Shown piece by piece: positions 1 through 6,253 of a stretch of 19,567 nucleotides of DNA. This DNA is from JAZNLR01 sp045579195 (GTDB taxonomy: Bacteria > Bacillota > Clostridia > Christensenellales > CAMQZB01): the NCBI GenBank assembly GCA_045579195.1, contig JAZNLR010000132.1:1-19567 (forward strand), in the 5' to 3' direction. The stretch's first letter is position 1. Each line of letters starts with the position of its first letter. Under the pieces are notes generated by a model. That model worked only from the letters and a program-made list of their open reading frames with translations, had not been told where the DNA came from and ran no database searches. The position numbers and the translations under genes are program-made.

Positions 1-5
1 CTCTC

Positions 6-497
6 TCAGTGTGAATCGTGATGATTCTGCCAAGCGCGCAGCTGTTCTTTCAAAAAAGCGATCTGTTCTTGATATTCTTCTCGAATCACGCGAATATCTT
101 TGCGATGGCGCTCGTTAATCATGGACAGCACCTCTCTCAACTTCTGATTTTCTTGCTGAACCTCGAGGAGCTTTTCAGCTTGATGGTTGAAATTATCGAG
201 CATTCTCAAGTCGGTCTCCAACTTTTCTTTGCAGGGGAACTCGGTCGAGATGCCGCCGATGAGAGCGACGAGAAGGTTCTTGATGGTGGAGTACTTGCAG
301 TCCGCATAGTCGCCCGCCTTGATTCGGTTGATTGTTCCGATGGGCACGGTGCTCATCTCGGACAGTTTGTTGTTGGTCCAGCCGAGGTCCTTTTGGCGCT
401 TGTTGCACCAGCTCATCAAATCCACGAAGGACAAGATCATTAAGTTCGGCACACAATCTTGACCGAGGCGTTCGCATCTAATACACTTATCAAACAT
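6..497 (-). CDS. XRE-type helix-turn-helix regulator with C-terminal coiled coil
   Basis: A complete 163-residue protein. Residues 1-20 carry a Cys pattern (CIRCERLGQDC) that could bind metal or form a disulfide. Residues about 25-80 form a lambda-repressor-like helix-turn-helix (NKLSEMSTVPIGTINRIKAG), and residues about 95-155 are charged, heptad-like and probably a dimerising coiled coil. I know this layout from uncharacterised regulators in Clostridia and their prophages; its target is not known. The start is well supported: GGAG lies five bases before the ATG, and a promoter lies upstream. It is transcribed leftward, divergent from the 38-codon gene at 733, across a region with palindromes that may be its operators. 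No peptidase domain of the LexA/CI kind is visible, so if it is a phage repressor it would not be inactivated by self-cleavage. Regulator identity is firm; its role is inferred. Confidence 0.85.
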   Translation of the reverse strand: MFDKCIRCERLGQDCVPNLMILSFVDLMSWCNKRQKDLGWTNNKLSEMSTVPIGTINRIKAGDYADCKYSTIKNLLVALIGGISTEFPCKEKLETDLRMLDNFNHQAEKLLEVQQENQKLREVLSMINERHRKDIRVIREEYQEQIAFLKEQLRAWQNHHDSH

Positions 498-529
498 CTA
501 GACTCCTAATTATCATATGTGATTTAATT

Positions 530-559
530 TTTATATTTTGTGATAATGTCTGCGCTCAA
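530..559 (-). promoter_or_regulatory. Leftward promoter for the 6-497 regulator
   Basis: On the minus strand a -35-like TTGAGC (plus-strand 554-559) and a -10-like TATAAA (530-535) are separated by 18 bp. They sit a suitable distance upstream of the AGGAG ribosome site and ATG of the regulator. Seen by eye only. Confidence 0.5.
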
Positions 560-594
560 GTGATATTCAAATTTCACTTCTGCGTATTGCGCAG
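558..594. promoter_or_regulatory. Two adjacent palindromes, candidate operators
   Basis: Positions 558-579 form an imperfect palindrome with arms aagtgatatt and aatttcactt (9 of 10 positions pair) around a 2-bp centre. Positions 580-594 form a perfect palindrome, ctgcg-tattg-cgcag. Together they fill the space between the -35 boxes of two back-to-back promoters, the second overlapping the rightward -35. TGTGAT or AGTGAT also recurs at 518, 539 and 559, about two helical turns apart. This is the usual place for operators of a divergent switch; the binding protein is inferred. Confidence 0.5.
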
Positions 595-615
595 TCATCA
601 CACTTATGGTAATAT
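587..615 (+). promoter_or_regulatory. Rightward promoter for the small gene at 733
   Basis: TTGCGC (587-592) and TAATAT (610-615) are separated by 17 bp. The -35 boxes of this and the leftward promoter lie 27 bp apart, back to back. No terminator is visible between here and the endolysin, so transcripts could also read into that gene. Confidence 0.5.
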
Positions 616-732
616 TTAGGTGGAAGATGAATTCGTCGATTGTCACACTTTGTAAAAATCTTCCAAATACATAATACAGCAAAAAACGATAAAAATCAAC
701 AAAATTCGGGCAAACCCGAGGAGACAGAAAAA

Positions 733-849
733 ATGGAGAAAATCAAAACATTGATTGAACTGCTTGCGCAACAAGTCGGCGAGGCTGCAAAGGCCTGCAC
801 AGACGTCGATCTGCTCGACCTTGTTCTCAAGCTACTCCTCAATGCGTGA
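733..849 (+). CDS. Small 38-residue leucine-rich phage protein of unknown function
   Basis: The ATG at 733 follows GAGGAG with suitable spacing and opens 38 codons ending at TGA 847-849. A longer frame from a TTG at 640 exists but has no good ribosome site. The protein begins MEKIKTLIELLAQQ and ends in a hydrophobic, leucine-rich segment (VDLLDLVLKLLL). It could form one or two amphipathic helices. Short proteins of this look occur in Bacillota prophages, but I do not recognise a function. It is the first gene rightward of the divergent promoter region and could be an early regulator or antirepressor; that is only an inference from position. Its stop codon is embedded in the promoter-like element that precedes the endolysin. 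Confidence 0.55.
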   Translation: MEKIKTLIELLAQQVGEAAKACTDVDLLDLVLKLLLNA

Positions 850-885
850 AGATGGGACGCCCTGGGACTCTCTTTCGTCTATCAT
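847..885 (+). promoter_or_regulatory. Candidate phage late promoter, copy 1 (endolysin)
   Basis: The element contains TGGGAC at 853-858 and again at 863-868, exactly 10 bp apart, then a pyrimidine-rich stretch and a -10-like TATCAT at 880-885. The second TGGGAC begins 17 bp before the -10. A closely similar element lies at 2100-2138 with identical spacings. The expected transcript start near 892 leaves a short leader before the endolysin ATG at 912. There is no normal -35 box, which suggests activation by a phage-encoded protein bound to the paired repeats; this is an inference. Confidence 0.6.
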
Positions 886-911
886 GGAGAAGACGAAAGG
901 GGGTGCAGGGA

Positions 912-1430
912 ATGAAGATTGCAATCAACGCAGGCCACACGGTGAGCGGGCCAGGAAGTGGGGCCGTATATAAAGGCTTCAACGAGGGCGAGCTTACGAG
1001 AGCGGTGGCGAAAGCCTTGACCACGCAACTTCGCGCAAAAGGGCACACGATCGTGAACGCGACGGTGGACAAGGCGAGCTCACAGAATGCCTACTTGCGC
1101 GAGGTGTGCAGGATCGCAAACAACAGCGGCGCGGAGCTTGTCATCTCGTTGCACTGTAACGCGTCCGCGACACGCAAAGGGTACGGCGCAGAGTGCTGGA
1201 CATGGAAAGGCGAAAAAGTCAAGCAGGCCGTCAAGATCTGCGAGAACTTGGCCGCGATGGGCTTTCGGAACCGAGGCATCAAAAACGGCAGCAATTTGTA
1301 CGTCGTGAGGAACACCTGGGCGACGGCCATCTTGGTGGAGATGTTCTTCCTGGATAATTACACGGATCGCAAGATCTACCTGGAACAAGGTGCCAACAAA
1401 ATCGCGGCAGCAATCGCTGCTGGCATATAA
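912..1430 (+). CDS. Endolysin: N-acetylmuramoyl-L-alanine amidase (Amidase_3)
   Basis: This 172-residue protein is a single zinc amidase domain that cuts the bond between N-acetylmuramic acid and L-alanine in peptidoglycan. Visible family landmarks are INAGH (zinc ligand His9), an acidic ligand at Glu25 or Glu27, SLHCN (His81) and VEMFFLDN with the catalytic Glu143. There is no signal peptide, so it would need a holin for release, and no separate cell-wall-binding domain. The start at 912 is preferred over an upstream GTG at 846 because the candidate late promoter lies between them and GGGG/AGGG-rich sequence precedes the ATG. The gene is isolated from the holin by about 17 kb of structural genes. 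Its transcript ends at the hairpin at 1435-1461. Confidence 0.92.
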   Translation: MKIAINAGHTVSGPGSGAVYKGFNEGELTRAVAKALTTQLRAKGHTIVNATVDKASSQNAYLREVCRIANNSGAELVISLHCNASATRKGYGAECWTWKGEKVKQAVKICENLAAMGFRNRGIKNGSNLYVVRNTWATAILVEMFFLDNYTDRKIYLEQGANKIAAAIAAGI

Positions 1431-1434
1431 AAAG

Positions 1435-1461
1435 AAAAGGACGGGAGCATCCCGTCCTTTT
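1435..1461. terminator. Bidirectional terminator between endolysin and repressor
   Basis: A perfect 12-bp stem (aaaaggacggga / tcccgtcctttt) with a 3-base loop. The arms end in A-runs and T-runs, so it can terminate from both sides. It lies directly after the endolysin stop and touches the stop codon of the convergent gene at 1462. Confidence 0.9.
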
Positions 1462-1677
1462 CTATATCGTTTCGTGTGTGTCGTTCAGAGTAAAGGTGGC
1501 GCTGTATGTACAGTCAAGCGCTTCAGCTATCGCCGCCAGGTCTTTCTCTGTGAAGTTGTCACGGATCATTTTGTTTGATAGGTTTTGCGCTGACGTACCC
1601 AGGCGTCTCGCGAGCTCCGCCTCCGAGATGTTTCCGCGCTTAACAAGAATGATGCGAATTTTTTCGGCTGACCCCAT
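1462..1677 (-). CDS. Small XRE-family repressor-like protein
   Basis: A 71-residue protein that is almost entirely a helix-turn-helix domain: ISEAELARRLGTSAQNLSNK is a clear helix-turn-helix core, followed by DLAAIAEAL. A strong AAGGAGG site lies 7 bases before the ATG, and a consensus-quality promoter with a palindrome on its -35 box lies upstream, so autoregulation is likely. It is transcribed against the phage late direction, has its own promoter, and shares a bidirectional terminator with the endolysin. This arrangement resembles a 'moron': an independently transcribed gene that is active in the lysogen. No effector or cleavage domain is present. Its target could be its own promoter, the neighbouring repeat array or host genes. 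The DNA-binding identity is firm; the role is not known. Confidence 0.88.
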   Translation of the reverse strand: MGSAEKIRIILVKRGNISEAELARRLGTSAQNLSNKMIRDNFTEKDLAAIAEALDCTYSATFTLNDTHETI

Positions 1678-1702
1678 AGGAGAACCTCCTTGCTTTTTTA
1701 AT

Positions 1703-1731
1703 ATTATAAATTATAAAATTGACAATGTCAA
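1703..1731 (-). promoter_or_regulatory. Consensus promoter of the 1462-1677 repressor
   Basis: On the minus strand TTGACA (plus-strand 1726-1731) and TATAAT (1703-1708) are exactly 17 bp apart, a perfect match to the housekeeping sigma consensus. It points into the strong ribosome site of the repressor gene. Confidence 0.8.
1719..1731. promoter_or_regulatory. Palindromic operator candidate on the repressor -35 box
   Basis: The 13-bp sequence TTGACA-A-TGTCAA is a perfect inverted repeat that covers the -35 hexamer. A dimer of the 71-residue repressor bound here would block its own promoter. Autoregulation is an inference from position and symmetry. Confidence 0.5.
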
Positions 1732-1746
1732 CAAAACACACCGAGC

Positions 1747-1804
1747 AAAGCGCTCCAAAGTGTAACAAGACACGAAACCTTGTTGCACTTGGGGCGCTTT
1801 TTTT
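1747..1804 (+). terminator. Long hairpin followed by a T-run
   Basis: Arms of about 22 bases (1747-1769 and 1779-1800) pair with a single bulge and a few mismatches around a 9-base loop and end in seven T residues. It has the form of a rightward intrinsic terminator. No gene lies immediately upstream on this strand, so it may insulate the repeat region. Both arms contain a TGTTRCA-type heptamer (1761, 1781), so it could equally be part of the repeat array. Confidence 0.6.
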
Positions 1805-2068
1805 GTTGCACTTTGCCGTGCGGTTTTTTGATCCCTGAAACAAACCTTGTTGCAGTTGTTACACTTTTCAGGGGTCTTGTTGCACCCCGAAACAGGCTAA
1901 AACCCTTGAGAATAAAGGCTTTTGCCTATCTACTGTAACAAGTGCAACAACTGCAACAAAGAATTTAGAAAACGATCAGATGACTATATAAAGTATATAT
2001 TGATAGCTTTATATGATTAATATATAACCTTTTATAAAAAACGTGTTGCACTTGTTGCAACTGTTGCA
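1761..2068. repeat. Array of twelve TGTTRCA heptamers, iteron-like
   Basis: The heptamer TGTTGCA or TGTTACA occurs on the plus strand at 1781, 1804, 1848, 1857, 1878, 2044, 2053 and 2062, and on the minus strand at 1761, 1934, 1943 and 1952. The 1848/1857 pair and both triplets have an exact 9-bp period. The minus-strand triplet (1934-1958) and the plus-strand triplet (2044-2068) are inverted relative to each other and flank an AT-rich core. Arrays of short repeats beside AT-rich DNA are typical of replication origins bound by an initiator. I infer such a function, or regulation by a repeat-binding protein. Confidence 0.75.
1961..2041. other. AT-rich core between inverted repeat arrays, possible DNA-unwinding element
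   Basis: About 80 bp with only about 19 percent G+C by direct count, rich in TATATA steps, inside a region otherwise clearly GC-rich. It is bracketed by the two inverted heptamer triplets. An easily melted segment flanked by iterons is the expected form of an origin core. No replication protein is encoded in the window. Confidence 0.45.
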
Positions 2069-2093
2069 CCCACCTTTTTGGTGGGCTTTTTTT
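2069..2093 (+). terminator. Terminator before the late region
   Basis: The arms CCCACC (2069-2074) and GGTGGG (2080-2085) enclose a T-rich 5-base loop and are followed by C and seven T residues. It directly abuts the last heptamer and precedes the candidate late promoter at 2100, so it should separate early or origin transcription from the late operon. Confidence 0.75.
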
Positions 2094-2099
2094 ATGCCT

Positions 2100-2138
2100 T
2101 GAAGATGGGACTTCGTGGGACTTTTTTTCCTCTACAAT
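2100..2138 (+). promoter_or_regulatory. Candidate phage late promoter, copy 2 (packaging and structural operon)
   Basis: TGAAGATGGGAC is identical to copy 1 at 847. TGGGAC occurs at 2106-2111 and 2116-2121, 10 bp apart, and the -10-like TACAAT (2133-2138) begins 17 bp after the second. Over the aligned 40 positions the two copies agree at about 32. It follows a terminator and precedes the HNH gene with a leader of about 80 bases. It has no ordinary -35 box, so activator dependence is inferred. Confidence 0.65.
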
Positions 2139-2223
2139 GAAGACATAAGAGAGGCCTGCAAAGCATTGACAAAGCGGGAGTTGGTGGGTGGTGGGATCAA
2201 TTTCATAAAAGGAGTGCGTCCTC

Positions 2224-2661
2224 ATGCTGATGAAGCGCTGCCCAAGGTGCGGGAAGATGATGCCGTACGGGCCGACATATTGCGTGGCGTGCAAGCCACT
2301 CGCTGCGGCTGAGTTGGCTGTGGTGCAGGAAGAGAACGCACGCAAGAAGGCAAGGATCTACAACAAGAAAAGAGACAGCAAGTACCTGACCTTCTATCGA
2401 TCGAAGGAGTGGAGAACGCTGAGCCGTTCCTTTTTACAGGCGGCGGGATATAAGTGCCAGGCACATCTGACAACGGACTGCAAGGTCATCGCAACAGAGG
2501 TGCACCACGTCGAGCCGATCCAGACACCGAACGGATGGGAACGCCGACTGGACTGGGAAAACCTTGAGGCGGTGTGCACTGCCTGCCACAACGGTCGACA
2601 CCCTGAGAAGCTGCGAAAGGCGGAGCCTGGTGTGATTGACTTGAAAACAATTCAAAGATAA
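2224..2661 (+). CDS. HNH homing-type endonuclease next to the terminase
   Basis: A 145-residue protein. The N-terminus is a zinc ribbon (C6-x2-C9, C20-x2-C23). The HNH nuclease follows: Cys78 and Cys86, the catalytic pair His94-His95 in VHHVEP, Asn113 in WENLEAVC, Cys118-x2-Cys121 and His122. HNH proteins directly before the small terminase are known in many HK97-like phages to assist terminase cleavage at cos sites, and that is the expected role here. GGAG lies 9 bases before the ATG at 2224; a second ATG two codons later is possible. It is the first gene after the candidate late promoter and is followed by about 100 bp that may hold the packaging site. Confidence 0.9.
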   Translation: MLMKRCPRCGKMMPYGPTYCVACKPLAAAELAVVQEENARKKARIYNKKRDSKYLTFYRSKEWRTLSRSFLQAAGYKCQAHLTTDCKVIATEVHHVEPIQTPNGWERRLDWENLEAVCTACHNGRHPEKLRKAEPGVIDLKTIQR

Positions 2662-2750
2662 AACCCGAGGGGTGGTCGAAATTTTGCGAAACCTCTTGTG
2701 GGAAAACGGGCACAGGGACCACCGTGTGGAAAAAAGTCCCCAAACGCATC
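2662..2750. other. Possible cos / packaging region
   Basis: This non-coding gap lies between the HNH nuclease and small terminase genes, the usual position of cos in HNH-containing phages. GGTGGTC (2671-2677) and GACCACC (2717-2723) form a perfect 7-bp inverted repeat whose arms start 46 bp apart, with G-rich and A-rich patches between and after. Cleavage is not demonstrable from sequence. Confidence 0.35.
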
Positions 2751-2765
2751 AAAGGAGGCGCGATG

Positions 2766-3275
2766 ATGCCGAAACCTCGAGAGCCGATCGCGCTCATCCA
2801 AGCGAAAGGCAAAAAGAACTTGACAAAGAAAGAAATTGAAGAGCGAACAGCCTCGGAAGTGAAACCTTGCACGGACGAGATTGCTGCGCCTTCGTTTTTG
2901 ACTGCCGCGCAGAAAAAGCTTTTTAACAAATTGGCGGGGCAGCTGGAAAAAATCAAAATCATGGGCGAGACCGATGTGGACGCGTTGGCTCGTTACGTTG
3001 TCGCGCAAGGGTTGTACGAGCGGGCGGTGAAAGATTTGAGAGCCGCACAGAAGGCACAGCCGAAAGGTGACGACGCAACGACGGCTTCAATGGCCGAGTG
3101 GGTGTCTATGATGGACCAACTTGACAAGCGCCAGGATCGCTACTTCAAGCAAGCACACACGTGCGCGAATGCGCTCGGCTTGACGATCTCATCGCGGTGC
3201 AAGTTGGAGGTGCCCGTCAAAGAAGAGGCGCCGAAGGTCAACAAGTTCAGCCGCTTCGGGGTGGTTGAAAAATGA
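2766..3275 (+). CDS. terS: Phage terminase small subunit (P27-like)
   Basis: A 169-residue protein that would recognise the phage packaging site and load the large terminase. It has a basic N-terminus, a helical central part with the P27-family pattern (FLTAAQKKLFNKLAGQL, then DVDALARYVVAQGLYERA) and a C-terminal end that contacts the motor in relatives. AGGAGG at 2753-2758 favours the ATG at 2766; the adjacent ATG at 2763 is an alternative, while a start further upstream at 2724 would bury the ribosome site. The stop codon overlaps the start of the large subunit by 4 bases (ATGA), indicating translational coupling. Confidence 0.88.
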   Translation: MPKPREPIALIQAKGKKNLTKKEIEERTASEVKPCTDEIAAPSFLTAAQKKLFNKLAGQLEKIKIMGETDVDALARYVVAQGLYERAVKDLRAAQKAQPKGDDATTASMAEWVSMMDQLDKRQDRYFKQAHTCANALGLTISSRCKLEVPVKEEAPKVNKFSRFGVVEK

Positions 3276-5005
3276 CCGACCGAGTGACCGCATACGCCCG
3301 CCGCGTCGTGGCTGGTGAGGTGGTCTGCGGTGAACTTCACAAGCTGGCGTGCAAGAGGCACCTGGCGGATCTGAAAAAACAACGGACTGCGAGCTTCCCG
3401 TTCTACTGGGATGCAGATGCGGCGCATCGAGTGATTGACTTCGCCGAGACGCTGACCATCGCGGAAGGGGCAGAGCCGAAACCTGTCAAGCTGCTTGACT
3501 GTCAGGCGTTCGACATCGGCTGCACCTTTGGGTGGAAGAAAATATCGAATAAGTCGCGACGGTTCCGCCGTCGCTATAAGTCTATCGCGCGACAAAACGG
3601 TAAGACGTTCGAGAACGGTATCATGGGCACGTACATCGCGGGCTTCGGTGGGTACCAACACGGAAAGCTGTTCACGGTCGCGACAAAGAAGCGGCAGTCT
3701 CGCCTTGCGTGGGAGGAGATGAGCAAATTTGTGCGCATCGATCCAGACCTTGCAGAGCTGTTCAGCGTGAAAGATTATAAATCCTTGATCGTTGCAAACG
3801 AGACCGAGTGCACCGTCGAGGCCTTGAGTAAAGAGGCGGGGCTGGACGACGGCTTCCGATCCATCTTCTCATCCATCGACGAGCTGCATCAGCACAAGGA
3901 CAACAAGGTCTATAAGGCGATATACAACGGAACGAGGTCGCTGCCTGAGACGCTGGTCTCGATGATCACGACCAGGGGCGACAAGTTGAACAGCTTCTGC
4001 AAGGAGATGGACGATTACGCCGTCAAGGTCTTGCGAGGCCTGTCAACTGCGGAGGACTTCTTCGTCGACATCTATGCACTTGACACAGACGACGACATCT
4101 GGGACGAGGCGAACTGGGTGAAGGCGAATCCCTTCCTCTGCCTTGACGAGGAAAAGATGGAAACGCTCCGACAGGACGCACAGACCGCGCGCGACATGGG
4201 TGGCGCGGACTTGCGCGACTTCTTGACAAAGTGCCTCAACATGTGGGTGAAGAACACGGACGACCAGTTCATCGACCCCGATGCATGGAAGGCGTGCGGA
4301 AGCGAGCAAACCCTGGCCGACATCGTGGCGGCGGGGCACCGCGAATGCTGGGTGGGCCTCGACCTATCGAGCGGCGGCGACTTGACGACCATCGCGCTCG
4401 AGTTCCCTCTTGAGGGCGGACGCTACTACATACACAGCCACAGCTTCATGCCTCGCGGAAGACTGGAGGAGCACATCGAGACCGACCTTGCACCGTACGA
4501 CGTCTGGGCATCTCAGGGGCTCATCACAGTAACGGGCGGAAGCACGGACTACATGAACGACTACAAATTCATCGTTTCCTACTTGGCAGAGCTCCGCGAT
4601 CGCTTCGGCCTGACAATTCTCGGCATCGGCATCGACCCGCACAATGCGGCGGGCGTGATGCAAGACCTCGAGGGGTTCGGCTGTCCTGTCGTTACGATCA
4701 CCCAGAGCGCGCGGAACTTAAACGACGCAACGGTTGCGATTCAGCTGCTGACGAAAAGCGGCGCGCTGGAGTACGACCAGACAGACGAGCTACTGACTTG
4801 GTCGATGATCAACGCGGCGCTGACACGAAACAGCTTCGACGAGATCAAAGTCGACAAGAAACCAGGCGCACGCTTCAAGCGCATCGACCCCGTTGACGCG
4901 GTCATCGACGCCCACGCGTTGATGTTGATGAGCACGGGAGTGGGTGTTGTTGCCGTTGGCAGCGAGCTTGAGAACTACCTGAACATGATGGGGTGGAAAC
5001 AATAA
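3272..5005 (+). CDS. terL: Phage terminase large subunit (packaging ATPase and nuclease)
   Basis: A 577-residue motor protein that pumps DNA into the prohead and cuts it. The N-terminal ATPase carries a Walker A-like SIARQNGKT (about 104-112) and a Walker B-like IFSSIDELH with Asp203-Glu204. The C-terminal RNase H-like nuclease shows acidic positions in WVGLDLSSGGD (Asp364), GIGIDPHNA (Asp455) and a late Asp in IDPVDAVIDAH (about 542-546). This is the Terminase_1 layout, and the length is normal. The start overlaps the small subunit stop. The portal gene follows with its own AGGAGG site. Confidence 0.95.
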   Translation: MTDRVTAYARRVVAGEVVCGELHKLACKRHLADLKKQRTASFPFYWDADAAHRVIDFAETLTIAEGAEPKPVKLLDCQAFDIGCTFGWKKISNKSRRFRRRYKSIARQNGKTFENGIMGTYIAGFGGYQHGKLFTVATKKRQSRLAWEEMSKFVRIDPDLAELFSVKDYKSLIVANETECTVEALSKEAGLDDGFRSIFSSIDELHQHKDNKVYKAIYNGTRSLPETLVSMITTRGDKLNSFCKEMDDYAVKVLRGLSTAEDFFVDIYALDTDDDIWDEANWVKANPFLCLDEEKMETLRQDAQTARDMGGADLRDFLTKCLNMWVKNTDDQFIDPDAWKACGSEQTLADIVAAGHRECWVGLDLSSGGDLTTIALEFPLEGGRYYIHSHSFMPRGRLEEHIETDLAPYDVWASQGLITVTGGSTDYMNDYKFIVSYLAELRDRFGLTILGIGIDPHNAAGVMQDLEGFGCPVVTITQSARNLNDATVAIQLLTKSGALEYDQTDELLTWSMINAALTRNSFDEIKVDKKPGARFKRIDPVDAVIDAHALMLMSTGVGVVAVGSELENYLNMMGWKQ

Positions 5006-5016
5006 AGGAGGCCGAC

Positions 5017-6243
5017 ATGGCACTTTTTGAAAGACGAAGAAAAAACAAAAGCGCGAGCACGGGCGAGAATATCACGCTCAGCCAGCTCCTCGACTTCCTT
5101 GGAGTTCATAACGTGGAAGGGGCGGCCTTGAGTGAGGCGACCTATTTCGCGTGCTTGAAAGTGCTGAGCGAAAGCATCGGCAAGCTGCCGTTGAAGGTGC
5201 AGCAGTACACGCAGGCGCATGGCATCCGCGTGGCACGTGACCACCCGTACTACCAGATGCTCAATGAACGCCCGAACCGCTTCATGACGGCGTCGACGTT
5301 CTGGAGTTCGGTGGAAATGTGCAGAAACCATTATGGCAACGCATACGCGTGGATTGACACGCGAAAACCCGAGAAGCCGCAGCTGTGGCTCTTGGATTCG
5401 ACGAACGTGCAAGTGGTCTATGACAACGCGAGAAAGCTTGCAGACGTTCCCGATGTCTACTATCGCTGTACAACACCGCAGGGCTCGATCACGTTAGGCT
5501 CCGAAGAGGTTCTCCACTTCAAGAGCCACAACACGGTGGACGGCTTGGTCGGTGTCAGCGTGCGCGAACAGCTTGCGAGCACCATCCAGGGGAACATCAA
5601 GGCCCAGAAGATGGTGAACAAGATGTATGAGAGCGGGATGACCGCAAAGAGCGTACTTCAGTACACGGGCAACCTGAAAGATGCAAACGTTGAGGCGCTC
5701 GTGAAAGGCATTGAGGCGTATGCGAAGGGTGAGATGCGCGAGAAAGGTGTGGAGAACATCGTCCCGATCCCGCTCGGCTTCTCATTGACGCCGTTGAACG
5801 TCAAGCTCGCGGACAGTCAGTTCATTGAGATCAAGCAGTACAGCGCCTTGCAGATCGCCAGCGCGTTCGGTGTGAAGCCGTACCAAGTGGGCGACTACAC
5901 AAAGAGTAGCTACGCAAGCGCGGAAGCACAGCAGCTGAGCTTCTTGGTTGACACACTTCTCTTCATCGTGAAGCAGTACGAGGAGGAAATCTCGTACAAG
6001 TTGCTAAGCGATGCCGAGGTTGCGGAGGGTTACCACACGAAGTTCAACACGGGCGTGATGCTTCGAGCAGATCAGCAGACGCAGATCAATACCTTGAGCG
6101 CTGCGGTCAGCAACTTCTTGATGACTCCGAACGAGGCCCGCGAACGTCTCGACCTTCCGAGCAAAGAAGGCGGCGACAAGCTGTTGGGCAACGGCGCGAG
6201 CATCCCCGTGCAACTTGCGGGGGCACAATACACAAAAAATTGA
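5017..6243 (+). CDS. Portal protein (HK97 family)
   Basis: A 408-residue protein that should form the dodecameric DNA channel at the capsid vertex and dock the terminase and connector proteins. The family pattern is clear: ATYFACLKVLSESIGKLPLKV near the N-terminus, then FWSSVEMCRNHYGNAYAWI, HFKSH and GVKPYQVGDYTKSSYASAE. AAAGGAGG lies just before the ATG at 5017; an upstream start at 4993 would overlap the large terminase and lacks a site. The C-terminus is short and polar. The prohead protease gene starts 10 bases after the stop. Confidence 0.93.
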   Translation: MALFERRRKNKSASTGENITLSQLLDFLGVHNVEGAALSEATYFACLKVLSESIGKLPLKVQQYTQAHGIRVARDHPYYQMLNERPNRFMTASTFWSSVEMCRNHYGNAYAWIDTRKPEKPQLWLLDSTNVQVVYDNARKLADVPDVYYRCTTPQGSITLGSEEVLHFKSHNTVDGLVGVSVREQLASTIQGNIKAQKMVNKMYESGMTAKSVLQYTGNLKDANVEALVKGIEAYAKGEMREKGVENIVPIPLGFSLTPLNVKLADSQFIEIKQYSALQIASAFGVKPYQVGDYTKSSYASAEAQQLSFLVDTLLFIVKQYEEEISYKLLSDAEVAEGYHTKFNTGVMLRADQQTQINTLSAAVSNFLMTPNEARERLDLPSKEGGDKLLGNGASIPVQLAGAQYTKN

Positions 6244-6253
6244 GGAGGAAAAC

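Larger units (their letters stand above)
1681..2223. other. 543-bp stretch without a gene: origin-like and control sequences
   Basis: No credible coding frame is visible. It holds, left to right: the repressor promoter (1703-1731), a long hairpin with a T-run (1747-1804), a hairpin with arms ccctgaaa and tttcaggg (1833-1840, 1866-1873) whose loop contains two TGTTRCA heptamers, an inverted pair of triple-heptamer arrays flanking an AT-rich core, a terminator (2069-2093), a promoter-like element (2100-2138) and the leader of the HNH gene. The repeats, core and terminators are described separately. Confidence 0.7.

Noticed and set aside
627..674. 15-codon open frame starting MNSSIVTLC after AGGTGG, downstream of the rightward promoter
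   Set aside because: Too short to support and without any family resemblance. It might be a leader peptide, but nothing in the sequence shows it.
640..732. Longer version of the 38-codon gene from a TTG at 640
   Set aside because: No ribosome site at the TTG, whereas the ATG at 733 has GAGGAG. The added residues look like translated leader.
846..911. Extended endolysin start at GTG 846
   Set aside because: The added 22 residues overlap the candidate late promoter and precede the conserved amidase start; the ATG at 912 fits the domain boundary.
1761..2068. Repeat array considered as a CRISPR
   Set aside because: The units are 7-9 bp, partly inverted and directly adjacent. There are no 25-40-bp repeats with unique spacers and no cas gene.
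1965..2345. Minus-strand frame of 126 codons across the AT-rich core and the HNH gene start
   Set aside because: It spans a terminator, a promoter-like element and the antisense of the HNH gene, with no protein-like pattern.
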